This document shows, in pieces, positions 45,884 to 56,452 of a stretch of 64,000 nt of DNA (positions within the stretch are counted from its first letter, which is position 1; each line of letters opens with the position of its first letter). This DNA is from Haliea sp. (GTDB taxonomy: Bacteria; Pseudomonadota; Gammaproteobacteria; Pseudomonadales; Halieaceae): positions 75,942 to 139,941 of the forward strand of contig JADJAL010000015.1 in the NCBI GenBank assembly GCA_016704305.1, read 5' to 3'. The notes beneath the pieces were generated by a model. It ran no database searches and was not told the DNA's origin. It saw nothing but the letters and a program-made list of their open reading frames with translations. The position numbers were made by a program, and so were the translations under genes.

Positions 45884-46554
45884 TGTGGTACTGCAGTGCG
45901 AGGCGTTGTGTCGCGTGTACGAAGACGGCGACAAGTCTGTCACTGTGTTGCGCAGCGTCGACCTGACACTCTTGGCCGGCGAAAAAATCGCGATCGTCGG
46001 TGGTTCGGGGTCCGGCAAATCCACGCTGCTCAACCTGCTCGGCGGCCTCGATTACCCCAGTAGCGGCAAGGTATTGATGCGCGGCAGGGACATGACGCGG
46101 TTGGATGAACCCGCGCTGTGCCGCTTGCGCAACACGCAACTGGGTTTCGTCTACCAGTTTCACCATCTGCTGCCGGAATTCGATGCGCAGGAAAATGTCG
46201 CGATGCCGCTGCTGATTGGCGGCGCGGCGCGCAAGGTCGCCTGGCGTAGCGCGCAGGAGATGCTGGAGCGCGTGGGCATGGGGCAGGCTGACGCACCGTC
46301 CTTCGCAGCTGTCCGGCGGCGAGCGCCAGCGGGTGGCAATCGCCCGTGCGTTGGTCACGCGCCCCGATTGCGTGTTGCTGGACGAGCCTACCGGCAACCT
46401 CGATCCCCGCTCCGCGGCACAGGTGTTGGCATTGATTGATGAACTCGGGCAGGATCTCGCGTCGTTTGTGGTCGTCACGCACGACCCTGCCATTGCCGCC
46501 CACATGCACCGCACACTGGAACTGCGCGACGGCGTGCTGCGGGAGCTGGCGTGA
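45876..46554 (+). CDS. lolD: Lipoprotein-releasing ATPase LolD (apparent frameshift)
   Basis: ABC ATPase energising LolCE; about 225 aa repaired. Seen: Walker A VGGSGSGKSTLLNLLGGL, Q-loop GFVYQFHHLLPEFDAQENV, then after a frame change LSGGERQRVAIARAL (signature), VLLDEPTGNLD (Walker B) and VVVTHDPAIA (H-loop). The G4 run at 46280-46283 appears to carry one extra G; removing it reads VGMGRLTHRPSQLSGGER. Overlaps lolC by 8 bp and lolE by 4 bp. Confidence 0.94.
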
Positions 46555-47794
46555 CTCGCAGCGAACGCCTGCGTATCGCGCAACGCTATACCTTCGCGTT
46601 TGGACAGGGCCACCTGTCGGCGTTCCTGTCCTCGCTGTCGATGCTGGGCCTGGTGCTCGCGATCAGCCTGCTGATCATCGTGCTGTCGGTGATGAACGGT
46701 TTCGACAAGGAGATGCGCGAACGGATACTCGCGTTGGTTCCGCATATCACGGTGTACTCCGCTGCGCCGATCGTCGATGGGACCAAAATAGTCGAGCTGA
46801 TTAAAACGCATCCGGCAGTGGAGGCGGTCGCACCCTTTGCGCAGTTTGATGCACTCGTGACGCGCGGCACCGATATCGAGACGGTGCGGGGTATCGGCCT
46901 CAATACGCGTGAGCCAGGTGCGTTCGACTCGCTTGCCGCCTATCTGGATGCGAGCGCGACGGCGCAATTTCGTGAGCAGCCCAACGGCCTCATTCTCGGC
47001 GTCGGTGTTGCAGAGCACCTTGGCGTGTCAGTCGGTGAGCGCCTGATGCTGATAGTCCCCGGCGCAGGCGACAGCGGGCAAACCGGTCCCGCACAGTTTG
47101 AAACCGTGCAGTTGAGCGCCATTTTGAACACCGGCACGGAACTGGACCAGACCATCGCACTGGTGCACCTGGAACTCGCATCGCAGCTGGCGGGGCTGCA
47201 CGGCGAGGTCAGCGGTTTTCGCGTGACGACCAACCGCCTGTTCGACGTGCAACGCATCGGCTGGGAGTTGCAGGACATGTTGCCGCCCGGCTACTACAGT
47301 ACCAACTGATGCTGACGCACGGCAACCTGTATGCCGCCATCCAGCTGTCGCGCGACATGGTGTCCATACTCCTGTTTTCCATTATTGCGGTGGCCGCATT
47401 CAACGTCGTGTCATCTCTTGTATTGGTGGTCATGGACAAACAGGGCAACATCCCGATCCTGCGGACGCTGGGCGCGACCGGGACCGATATCGCGTGGATT
47501 TTCGTGTTACAGGGCGCGATGATCGGCCTGGTTGGTGTGGTCCTGGGGAGTATCGTCGGCACGCTCGGCAGCCTGGCTGTGCCGGATATCGTCAGTGGGC
47601 TGGAGCGACTTCTCGGCATCCGATTCCTCAATACCGATGTCTATCCCGTGTCATTCCTGCCGGTAGACTTGTTGGCCAGTGACATTCTTACGGTCGGTGG
47701 TGTCGCACTCGGGATGTGTGTGATTGCGGCCATCTACCCGGCCAGGCGCGCGGCCAAAATGGCCCCGGCGATGATTCTCAATCAGGATCATTGA
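46551..47794 (+). CDS. lolE: Lipoprotein-releasing ABC transporter permease LolE (apparent frameshift)
   Basis: About 414 aa. GTG start overlaps the lolD stop (GTGA). Seen: SERLRIAQRYTFAFGQGHLSAFLSSLSMLGLVLAISLLIIVLSVMNGF, MRERILALVPHI, a periplasmic domain and, in the second frame, ILLFSIIAVAAFNVVSSLVLVVMDKQGNIPILRTLGA. The break is at 47307-47309, where TGATG should be TGGATG (reading NWMLTHGNLYAAI). The 3' end overlaps the convergent DUF2062 gene by 17 bp. Confidence 0.94.
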
Positions 47795-48278
47795 GCTTGC
47801 GTGCCTCGCGGGTACGCTTGCGTGCCCGCCATTGCCTGACGACATTCCAGCGCCACAGCAGGCTCATCACAAAGTAGCCCAGGCTGCCGAAAAACAATCC
47901 GCACAGCAGGCAGCCCAGCAAAAAGGGTTTCCAGACATTGGCCAGGCTGTTGGTCAGCCAGTGAAAGCCCACTTCCAGCACGACTTCCTTGACCGGCACA
48001 TCAATGATCAGTGCGCCAAGCTGGTACGCCATGTAAAAAATAGGTGGCATCGTGACATTACAGCGCATCAGCACCGCCAGTGCCGCTGCCAAAAGCGTCT
48101 GGCCGGGGATGGGAATGAACGCGACAAACAGGCCGACAAACATCGCCATGGAAGCCGAGTAGCGATTGAGATGCCACAGGTTGCTGGCGTAAACCCAATC
48201 CCCCAGCACGCCCAGCCCTTTGATCTGGCGGATCTTTACCGGGGAGGGTACGACTCTTCTGAGGAATTTCTTCGGCAT
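47778..48278 (-). CDS. DUF2062 membrane protein
   Basis: 166 aa from ATG 48278; a longer start at 48335 adds 19 residues not typical of the family. Seen: MPKKFLRRVVPSPVKIRQIKGLGVLGDWVYASNLWHLNRYSASMAMFVGLFVAFIPIPGQTLLAAALAVLMRCN, the DUF2062 core with FxGxFxAxxPxPGQ, then two further hydrophobic segments and a basic tail (RARKRTREARK). Function unknown. Pseudomonas has the same gene between lolE and comEC. Confidence 0.9.
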   Translation of the reverse strand: MPKKFLRRVVPSPVKIRQIKGLGVLGDWVYASNLWHLNRYSASMAMFVGLFVAFIPIPGQTLLAAALAVLMRCNVTMPPIFYMAYQLGALIIDVPVKEVVLEVGFHWLTNSLANVWKPFLLGCLLCGLFFGSLGYFVMSLLWRWNVVRQWRARKRTREARKLNDPD

Positions 48279-48453
48279 ATCCAGGCTGGTTGGAAGTGAT
48301 CTGTCATTACGCAGATCGATGTGTTTGACTGCCACGCTCGTCGCTACAAACTTGCAGCCTTAAGTGATGGCGGCGGGGCATTATGCGGTATCCCCGCTGA
48401 ATTTCAAACCGGGTTACTGTCACCCAGTGTGGAGACAGTCACGGAATTGCCAC

Positions 48454-50775
48454 ATGCAATCATGGATGATGGGCCTGGTGTCGGGCATCGTGCTCGCCGG
48501 CTTCTGGCCGGCGCTGCCACCCTGGCCGATATTGCTCGTATTCGCTGGCGTCGCCATTGCTGCGCATATCAGGCCTACCCCGCTGATGGTATTTACAGGC
48601 GGACTCGCCCTCGGACCGGCTCTGGGCATGATCCATGGCACTCAATTGTTGCAAAGCCGTATCGCGGCAGAGTGTGTTGGCATGCCCATTACAGTGAAAG
48701 GCACAGTATCTTCCCTGCCCAGGGTAAGCCAGATGCCCGACAGGGGCAGGATGCAACGCTTCGAAATGATGGTCGCGGAGCTGTTGCCGCAACAGTGCGA
48801 GGGACCGCAAAAATCCTGTTGTCCTATTACGGCGAGCAGACAATTGCGCCCGGTGATGAGTGGCAGTTTGAAGTAAAGCTGAAGAAGCCCTGGGGCCTGG
48901 CGAATCCCGGTGTCTTCAACCTGCAGGCGTGGTTCGCTCAGAATGGTGTCGATGCCGTGGGCAGCGTGCGCGAATCGGGAAAGACGCAACAGCGCCTCGC
49001 CCAGGCAGTAAACATTTGGTCACTGCCAGATCGCCTGCGACAGAAGATTAATGAGCACATTGGCGAACAACCCCTCACTGCGGAGTCGGCCGCGATCCTA
49101 CGCGCGGTTACGGTAGCCGACGGCAGCGGCATCGAGCCGAAGCTTTGGTTCCTGTTCCAGCAATTTGGCCTCAGCCACCTGCTGGTCGTCTCCGGTACGC
49201 ACGTGACCATGGTGGCTGCCGCAGGTTTTATTCTGGGTGCTGTGTGCCTGCGCCTGTTGGCGCCGCTGTCGTCCAGACTGCGCTGGCTGCCGGGCGCAGC
49301 CGCTATCCTGTCGGCCTGCTTCTACGGCGCGCTGGCGGGGCTGACTCTACCGGTTCAGCGCGCGCTGTGCATGTTGTTTTGTTTTGTCCTTGCCGGCCTT
49401 GTCGGACGGCGCAGCGGCGCCGCCAACAGTCTGCTTCTGGCCGCCAGCGTCGTGCTCGTACTCACCCCTCTGGCAGCCGTGGGCAGCGGATTCTGGCTGT
49501 CCTTTGGCGCGGTCGGCGCTCTGGTGTGGTGTGCGCTCTGGCAGCGCGGTCTCGGTGGGGGCATGCGACTGCTACAGACACAGGCTGCGATGTCCCTGTT
49601 CATGCTGCCGCTAGGCGCGCTGTTCTTTGGCGGCGGCAGCATGATCGCAATGCTGGCCAATCTGCTGATGATACCGCTGCTCGGCTGGGTGGTGGTGCCG
49701 CTGGCACTGCTGGCCGCAGTGTGCTTTCTGGGTGGTTGGGACGTGGCTGCCGTGCTCTGGCAACTGGCGGCGTGGCCGCTCGACAAGGTGCCGCCATTCG
49801 CGCATGAACTGTCTGGTGTCGCCAGCGAATGGTTGCCGTGCCGCTGACAGCCGATCTCATGCTGGTGCTCCTGACGGTGCTGTCGGTGGCGCTCTGGCAG
49901 TGCCAGGCCGCAGTGCGCTGAAGCTGCTGGCATTGCTGCTGGCTGTGCCGATGCTGTTGCCAATTGACGTCTATTCACGGGCGGCGTCCCAGGAAACTGA
50001 GGTGACCGTGCTCGATGTCGGGCAGGGTACTGCGGTTGTCGTGCGCTCAGGGCGACGCGCACTGCTTTACGATACGGGGGGAGGCGATCCAGAAGGTGTG
50101 AATATGGGGACACTGGCGGTGCTGCCTTTCCTGCAACAGCAGGGCATCACTTCGCTCGATACACTGATCATCAGCCACCCCGATCTCGATCACAGCGCTG
50201 GCACGACCGTGGTGCACAACGCACTGGCGGTCGGCCGGTTTCGCTACGGAGGGGTGGCAACGGATGGCGCGGGCACAGGACCGCTGGGCGTTGTAGGCCG
50301 GCCATGCGTCGCCGGTGAGGCATGGCGCTGGCCGGGTGGGCAGGTTTTCCAGTTTCTATCACCGGCGCAAGAGATACCGCGTCGCAGCAACGACAGCTCC
50401 TGCGTGCTGCAGATAGAGGTTGAAACTATCGCTTGTTGCTGCCGGGCGACATCGAAAGCGGATCGCGAGCGGACGCTCGTGCAGTTCTGGGGTGACGAAC
50501 TCTTAAGCGACTGGCTGCTGGCAGGTCACCACGGCAGTAAAACATCCACCACCCCGACCTTCCTGAAACGCGTGCGACCGCAAACCGCCGTTATCAGCAG
50601 TGGGTATGCCAACCGTTTCAATCATCCCCACGCCAGCGTGGTAGCCCGGTTGCAGCAGCAGCACGTGACGATTTTGTCCACCGCAGCCGCAGGCGCACTG
50701 GCATTCAACGTCGCCCCCGGGCAGGCGCTGCGGATCAGTGCGTATCGGGATAGCGTGCGCCGCTATTGGATGTAA
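48454..50775 (+). CDS. comEC: DNA internalisation protein ComEC/Rec2 (at least five apparent frameshifts)
   Basis: Inner-membrane channel that takes single-stranded DNA into the cytoplasm during transformation. Seen across frames: N-terminal helices (MGLVSGIVLAGFWPALPPW), DUF4131 region (GDEWQFEVKLKKPWGLANPGVFNLQAWFAQNGV), Competence domain (HLLVVSGTHVTMVAAAGF, GLTLPVQRALCMLFCFVLAGLVGRR) and MBL domain (VLDVGQGTAVVV, LIISHPDLDHSAGT, LLAGHHGSKTSTTPTFL). Breaks near 48811 (A-run, -1), 49838, 49903, 50422 and 50466. Each is a single base, and conserved sequence resumes at once. Errors or genuine decay; the density is the highest in the window. Confidence 0.88.
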
Positions 50776-50852
50776 CGCCTGCGCATTGCTTCACCCTCCA
50801 GCGGTGCTGTGCGTATAATGCGTCCTTTATTTTCTGGGGACGGGGCGTCACT

Positions 50853-51476
50853 GTGCTTGAACTGTTAATTGCTGGCGGTTGGTTGATGGTGCCGATCCTA
50901 TTGTGCTCGGTCCTGATGCTGGCGATCTGTATCGAACGTTTCTACACGCTTAATCCAAAGAAAATTGCGCCGCCACACCTGCTGGCGACGGTCTGGAAGC
51001 AACTGAAGCGGGGTGAACTGGATGCCGCCAAGCTGCGCACGCTGCGCCAGTCATCACCGCTCGGCCGCATCCTCGCCGCCGGCCTGGCCAATGCCTACCA
51101 TGGCCGTGAGGTGATGAAGGAGAGTATCCAGGAGGCTGCCGCCCACGTCGTCCACGATCTGGAACGCTACCTCAATACACTGGGTACGGTTGCCGCTGTC
51201 ACGCCACTGCTGGGCCTGCTGGGCACCGTGTTCGGCATGATCGAGGTGTTCGCCGAGATCATGGTGCAGGGCTCCGGCAATGCCAGTGCGCTTGCAGGCG
51301 GCATTTCGCAGGCGCTGATCACCACGGCTGCAGGCCTGACAGTGGCGATTCCCGCGCTGGTCATGCACCGCTACTTTGTCGGCAAGATCGACGCCATTGT
51401 CGTGGAACTGGAGCAGGAGACCATCAAGCTGGTGGATGCGCTGCACAGTGAAGAGAATACGGACGTCAGCGCTTGA
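50853..51476 (+). CDS. exbB: ExbB/TolQ family proton channel protein
   Basis: 208 aa from GTG 50853. Seen: LELLIAGGWLMVPILLCSVLMLAICIERFYTL (first helix), a cytoplasmic loop with SPLGRILAAGL and VHDLERYLNTLGTVAAVTPLLGLLGTVFGMIEVF, then ALITTAAGLTVAIPALVMHRYF. Pairs with ExbD (next gene, 4-bp TTGA overlap) to harness proton motive force, classically for TonB-dependent transport. In Pseudomonas a similar pair sits at this location beside lipid A genes, so a cell-envelope role is possible. Confidence 0.93.
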   Translation: MLELLIAGGWLMVPILLCSVLMLAICIERFYTLNPKKIAPPHLLATVWKQLKRGELDAAKLRTLRQSSPLGRILAAGLANAYHGREVMKESIQEAAAHVVHDLERYLNTLGTVAAVTPLLGLLGTVFGMIEVFAEIMVQGSGNASALAGGISQALITTAAGLTVAIPALVMHRYFVGKIDAIVVELEQETIKLVDALHSEENTDVSA

Positions 51477-51904
51477 AATTTCGACGCCAGCACCGCGAGG
51501 ATATCGGGGTCAACCTGACGCCGCTGATTGACGTCGTGTTCCTGCTGTTGATCTTCTTCATGGTCTCCACCACGTTTACCCGCGAGACGCAGCTCAGCAT
51601 CGACCTGCCGGAAGCACAGGGGAAACCAAAGGAAGCCACAGAGCAGCAGATCGAGATTCTGGTCGATGAATCCGGCAACTACCGCGTGAACGGGGAAGCG
51701 CTGGTCGACGGCAGCATGCGCACGCTGCAGGCGGCGATCTACAAGATATCCGCCGGCGACACGACGCTGCCGATGACGATATCGGCCGACGCCCAGGCGG
51801 CCCACGAGGACGTCGTGCAGGCGATGGACGCGGCAGGGCAGATGGGTTTTGTTCACCTCAGCATCACCACCCGGCAACCGGCCAGTGCGCCGACTGCGCC
51901 GTAG
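51473..51904 (+). CDS. exbD: ExbD/TolR family protein
   Basis: 143 aa, TTG start overlapping exbB. Seen: IGVNLTPLIDVVFLLLIFFMVSTTFTRE with the membrane Asp (LIDVV) used for proton coupling, and the periplasmic domain ending MDAAGQMGFVHLSITT. Partner of ExbB. lpxK, which normally follows in relatives, is absent: kdsB begins 33 bp later. Confidence 0.94.
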   Translation: MKFRRQHREDIGVNLTPLIDVVFLLLIFFMVSTTFTRETQLSIDLPEAQGKPKEATEQQIEILVDESGNYRVNGEALVDGSMRTLQAAIYKISAGDTTLPMTISADAQAAHEDVVQAMDAAGQMGFVHLSITTRQPASAPTAP

Positions 51905-51936
51905 CTGACTCCATAACTACCTCACAGGAGCGCGAG

Positions 51937-52717
51937 ATGTCGTACACAGTCGTGATACCGGCGCGGTACGGCTCCACCCGGACTGCCGGGCAAACCGCTG
52001 CTGGATATTCTCGGCAAGCCGATGGTGCAGCGCGTGTGGGAGCAGGCGCAGCGCAGCACAGCCGCCCGCGTGGTGATTGCAACCGATGACGCACGGATAG
52101 TCGATATTGCGCGCGCTTTCGGTGCGGAGGTCTGCATGACGCGCCCCGAGCATCCCTCCGGTACGGACCGCCTGCAGCAGGTCGCCCGGGAGCTTGGATT
52201 GGCCGATGCACACATAGTAGTGAACGTGCAGGGCGATGAGCCGCTGATCCCGCCGCAGGTGATCGACCAGGTCGCGGCCAATCTGGCGGCGCACGCCAGG
52301 GCGGGCATCGCCACGCTGTGTGAGCAGATCACTACGCACGCTGAGCTGACCAGCCCCAATGCAGTGAAAGTAGTGCGCAATGCCGACGGCATGGCCCTGT
52401 ACTTTAGCCGCGCGCCGATTCCTTACCCACGCGATGCGTTTATGCAGGATCGCGAGGTGATGCCGGCGACGGGAAACTGGTATCGACACATTGGCATCTA
52501 TGCGTATCGCACGCAGTTCCTGCACCGCTATGTAACCTGGCCGCCGGCGCCGCAGGAGCAGCTCGAATGCCTGGAGCAGTTGCGCGCGCTGCACCACGGC
52601 GTCGATATACATGTCGCCGAGGCGTGCCAGCGCGTGCCAGCCGGCGTTGATACGCAAGACGACCTCGCGCTGGTGCGGCGCGTGTTGACCGATGCGGATG
52701 CAGTTTCTGCGCGGTGA
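51937..52717 (+). CDS. kdsB: 3-deoxy-manno-octulosonate cytidylyltransferase (apparent frameshift)
   Basis: Activates Kdo with CTP for LPS inner-core synthesis. ATG 51937 after CAGGAG. Seen: SYTVVIPARYGSTR, break at 51982 (an extra A in CGGACTG; removing it gives TRLPGKPLLDILGKPMVQRV), then VVIATDDARIVDIA, RPEHPSGTDRLQQVA, VVNVQGDEPLIPPQVIDQVA, YFSRAPIPYPR and WYRHIGIYAYR. Repaired length 259 aa. Overlaps murB by 26 bp. Confidence 0.95.
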
Positions 52718-53726
52718 GGCCCTGCAGCGCTACAATACACTCGCGCTGCAGGCGCGCGCCCAGGCTTTCGTCAGCGTTAGTACCGAAGCGGATCTGCTAG
52801 CGGCGTTGACGCTGGCGCGCGAGCAGCAGCTGCCCGTGGTGCCGTTGGGGGAGGGCAGCAATGTCGTCTTCGCCGGCGACCTCGACGCGCTGGTAATACA
52901 ACAGCGGATGAAGGGCATTGAGGTGCTGGCGCTTGCGGATGATGCAGTGCGGCTGCGTGTGGCGGCCGGGGAGAACTGGCATGCCCTGGTGCAGTGGACC
53001 CTTGCGCAGGGGTATTTCGGGCTGGAAAATCTCGCGCTGATTCCTGGCACCGTTGGCGCGGCCCCGATACAGAACATTGGCGCCTACGGGGTTGAATTAC
53101 AGGCGAGCCTGCTGCAGGTGCATGCCCGGCAGATTGCCGATGGCAAAGTGCTGGTGCTTTCGAATGAGGCGTGTGAGTTTGGCTACCGCGATAGCATTTT
53201 CAAGCATCAGCTACAGGATCAGCTGGTGATTACGGCAGTTGAGTTGCAGCTAGCGCGCCACCCTGCGGTGAATGTCGCGTATCCGGCGCTGGCCAGTTAT
53301 TTCGCCGAGCATGCCGATGTCGACCCGACACCGCAAGCGGTGTTTGACGCAGTCGTCGGAATTCGCCGCAGCAAACTGCCTGATCCCGCGCAGGTGCCGA
53401 ATGCGGGGAGCTTTTTCAAGAACCCCGTCGTTGCGGGCAAGCTCGCAGAAGAACTGCGCGCGGCGTTTCCCGGGCTGCCCTGTTTTTCCCAGCCCGATGG
53501 CGCTGTCAAGCTGTCGGCGGCCTGGATGATAGACCGCTGCGGCTGGAAGGGCGCGCGCCTCGGAGAGTTGGGCGTGCACGCGGAGCACGCCCTGGTGCTG
53601 GTCAACTACGGCGGCGGCAGTGGCGAGCGGTTGCTGGCCCTCGCCACCGACATCGCGGCGTCGGTTTGGGACGCTTTCGGCGTGCGGCTGGAGATCGAGC
53701 CGCGTGTCTATGGCAGGCGTGTATGA
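52692..53726 (+). CDS. murB: UDP-N-acetylenolpyruvoylglucosamine reductase
   Basis: 344 aa, FAD enzyme making UDP-MurNAc for peptidoglycan. Seen: PLGEGSNVVFAGDL (FAD), LENLALIPGTVGAAPIQNIGAYGVEL, CEFGYRDSIFKHQ, VPNAGSFFKNPVV with the catalytic Ser, and AAWMIDRCGWKGARLGELGVHAEHALVLVN. This is the long gammaproteobacterial type I form. ATG 52692 or 52698 are both possible. Its stop overlaps uvrC by 4 bp. ptpA, often between kdsB and murB, is absent. Confidence 0.96.
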   Translation: MRMQFLRGEALQRYNTLALQARAQAFVSVSTEADLLAALTLAREQQLPVVPLGEGSNVVFAGDLDALVIQQRMKGIEVLALADDAVRLRVAAGENWHALVQWTLAQGYFGLENLALIPGTVGAAPIQNIGAYGVELQASLLQVHARQIADGKVLVLSNEACEFGYRDSIFKHQLQDQLVITAVELQLARHPAVNVAYPALASYFAEHADVDPTPQAVFDAVVGIRRSKLPDPAQVPNAGSFFKNPVVAGKLAEELRAAFPGLPCFSQPDGAVKLSAAWMIDRCGWKGARLGELGVHAEHALVLVNYGGGSGERLLALATDIAASVWDAFGVRLEIEPRVYGRRV

Positions 53727-55545
53727 GCGGGTTTGACCACACAGCCTTTTTGGCAGCGCTTACCACCCGGCCCGGTGTCTACCAGATGTACGATGCCAGC
53801 GGTGAACTCCTCTACGTCGGCAAGGCCAGAAACCTGAAGAACCGTGTGGGCAGTTACTTTCGCGCCAGCGGATTGACTGATAAGACGATGGCGCTGGTCG
53901 CAAGGATTCACGATATCCAGGTGACCGTCACCAGCACTGAAGTCGATGCGCTGCTGCTGGAGCACAACCTGATCAAGACTCAGCAGCCGCCTTACAACAT
54001 CCTGCTGCGCGATGACAAATCATTCCCTTACATATTCCTGTCCAGTGAAGACAAGTTTCCGCGCATCGCCTTCCATCGAGGTGCGAAACGGCGCAAGGGC
54101 GAGTATTTCGGACCGTATCCCAGCGCCGGAGCCGTGCGCGAGTCCATGCACTTCCTGCAGAAAGTGTTCAAGGTGCGACCCTGCGAGGATAGTTACTTCA
54201 ACAACCGCTCCCGGCCGTGCCTGCAATACCAGATCGGTCGCTGCAGCGGCCCTTGCGTGGGACTGGTGAGTGAGGAGGATTATGCGCAGCAGGTGGCGAG
54301 CACGCGCCTGTTTTTACGCGGCAAATCCACGCAACTGATGGAGCAGTTGGCCGACGATATGGAAAAGGCCGCCGCCGAGCTCGCCTATGAGCAGGCCGCC
54401 GTCTACCGCGACCAGATCGCCCAACTACAACTGGTACAGGCCAGCCAGGGCATTGAGGGCGTGACCGGTGATCTGGATATTCTCGCCGCTGCAGTCTCGT
54501 ATGGGCGTGCCTGTGTGCAGGTGTTGTTTGTGCGCGGGGCCCGCGTGCTCGGCAGCAAGACGTATTACCCGCCGCTTAAACTGCAGGAGGATGCGGCGGC
54601 AGTACTGGAAGCTTTCATTCCGCAGTTTTACCTTGGGGAGGGTAGGGCAATCCCCGCGGAAATCATTGTCAATGCAACGCCTGAGAGTGCGGATGTGCTG
54701 GCCGAAGCGTTGTCCATCCAGGCGCAGCGCGCCGTCAGGTTGCGCAGCCGGGTGCGCGACTCCCGGGCGCAGTGGCTGCAACTGGCACAGCAGACGGCCG
54801 AAACCAATCTGGCCTCGCATCTGGCAGGGCGGCAGACGATGCTGCGGCGCATGCAGGCGCTGCAGGATATCCTGGAACTACCGGAGTTGCCGGAGCGACT
54901 GGAGTGCTTTGATATCAGCCACAGCTCTGGCGAGGCGACTGTCGCGTCCTGTGTCGTTTTCGATCAGCAGGGCCCGCGCAAGACCGACTATCGCAAGTTC
55001 AATATCGAGGGCATCGTTGCGGGAGACGACTATGCCGCGATGCACCAGGCGCTGGAGCGCCGCTACCGACGCTTGAAGGCGTCCGAGGCCGCGTTGCCAG
55101 ACGTGTTGTTTATCGACGGTGGCAAAGGCCAGGTTGCGCAGGCGATGGCGGTACTTGCCGAGCTGCAGGTCGATGGCATTGAGGTTATCGGCGTGGCCAA
55201 GGGCGTCACGCGCAAGGCGGGATTCGAGACCTTGATCAAAGGCGCTACCGGGCAAGAGCGGCAATTGCCACCGGATCACGGTGCGCTGCACCTGATACAA
55301 CAGATTCGCGATGAGGCACATCGCTTTGCCATTCTGGGCATCGCGGCCGACGCGACAAAGCGCGACAGCGCTCCAAGCTGGAGGATATCCCAGGCGTTGG
55401 CAGCAAACGACGGCGCGTGTTGCTGCGCCATTTTGGCAGCGCCCAGGCGGTGGAGAATGCCAATGTTGAAGAGCTGAAGAAAATTCCCGGTATCCACGCG
55501 GCGATGGCGCAGCAGATTTACGACCATCTGCACGCCGGAAAGTGA
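53723..55545 (+). CDS. uvrC: Excinuclease ABC subunit C (apparent frameshift near the end)
   Basis: Makes both incisions in nucleotide excision repair; 607 aa repaired. ATG 53723 overlaps the murB stop. Seen: GIY-YIG nuclease domain GVYQMYDASGELLYVGKARNLKNRV, FGPYPSAG, RPCLQYQIGRCSGPCVG (Cys cluster), UVR motif ADDMEKAAAELAYEQAAVYRDQI, EndoV-like ECFDISHSSGE and VLFIDGGKGQ, then the break near 55333 (one base missing; ITGHRGRRDKARQRSKLEDIPGVGSKRR) and the helix-hairpin-helix tail KKIPGIHAAMAQQIYDHL. Confidence 0.95.
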
Positions 55546-55751
55546 TCGCCGGTTACGCTCTCGCGTGGGTTACAGAGCTGTCTTCAGTTGCCGGACAGGA
55601 TTGGGGTTTGTGGCAAAATTATCCGCTTAATGTAAAAACTTGCACCGTATCCGGTTCGCATATCCCGTAATATAGGCAGCAAGGGTGCCCGCCTGAGTAA
55701 CGCTGGCAAGAGAGTAATGACGAGAACTGTGTCCCATCCGAACCGAGAGTA

Positions 55752-56309
55752 ATGCCGTTGCCTATCACCATACCCAATGCACTTACAATGATGAGGATAT
55801 TGCTGGTCCCGGTGCTGGTCGTCGCGTTTTATTTGCCTTTTCGCAACCACTTTCCGTTGGCTGCGGTCATCTTTGCACTGGCCGCAATCACCGACTGGTT
55901 CGACGGCTACCTGGCGCGCAGGCTGGGCCAGATGACGGCATTTGGCGCATTTCTGGATCCAGTGGCAGACAAGCTGATGGTGGCCGTTGCCCTCGTGCTG
56001 TTGGTTGAGCGTCACGACACCGTGCTGTTTACGTTGGCAGCCTGCGTCATCGTCGGGCGAGAGATCGTGGTGTCCGCCCTGCGCGAGTGGATGGCTGAGC
56101 TGGGTCAGCGCACATCCGTAGCCGTTTCTTATGTGGGCAAGGTGAAAACAGTCTTCCAAATGGTTGCGATTACAGGCTTGTTGGCGATCAATCCGGCTGC
56201 TGATCCCGGTTGGCAGTTGATTCTGTGTTACATCGTTTTGTACACCGCAGCGGTACTCTACTCTCTGGTCCATGACCGTCTATCTCAAGGCTGCCTGGGT
56301 GGTAATTAA
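55752..56309 (+). CDS. pgsA: CDP-diacylglycerol-glycerol-3-phosphate 3-phosphatidyltransferase
   Basis: 185 aa, inner-membrane enzyme committing CDP-DAG to phosphatidylglycerol. Seen: LPITIPNALTMMRILLVPVLVVAFYLPF and the CDP-alcohol phosphotransferase motif DWFDGYLARRLGQMTAFGAFLDPVADKL (D-x2-DG-x2-AR-x8-G-x3-D-x3-D). Follows uvrC and precedes tRNA-Gly and tRNA-Cys, the standard gammaproteobacterial arrangement. Frame intact. Confidence 0.96.
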   Translation: MPLPITIPNALTMMRILLVPVLVVAFYLPFRNHFPLAAVIFALAAITDWFDGYLARRLGQMTAFGAFLDPVADKLMVAVALVLLVERHDTVLFTLAACVIVGREIVVSALREWMAELGQRTSVAVSYVGKVKTVFQMVAITGLLAINPAADPGWQLILCYIVLYTAAVLYSLVHDRLSQGCLGGN

Positions 56310-56365
56310 AGAGCAGGATAATTCTTTCTAATTCAATTGTTTGCGCCAAGAATCTTGTATTCTGC

Positions 56366-56393
56366 TTGACTCCTCAGACTCGGTGCATACAAT
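56366..56393 (+). promoter_or_regulatory. Probable promoter of the tRNA-Gly/Cys unit
   Basis: TTGACT (56366-56371), 16-bp spacer, TACAAT (56388-56393), with AAGCGCC downstream. Located about 85 bp before the tRNA-Gly fragment and after pgsA. Confidence 0.6.
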
Positions 56394-56452
56394 AAGCGCC
56401 TCTCGAAGGTAAGGACTTTTAACACCTGAGAGAGCGGCCTTTACGGCGACCA

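Noticed and set aside
45741..47018. 425-codon open frame antisense to lolC-lolD-lolE
   Set aside because: It crosses three conserved genes and shows only His/Arg/Gln-rich low-complexity sequence.
46280..47310. Programmed frameshifting in lolD, lolE and other split genes
   Set aside because: The sites differ from gene to gene, lack a slippery heptamer with a stimulatory structure, and the truncated products would lose catalytic domains. Error is simpler.
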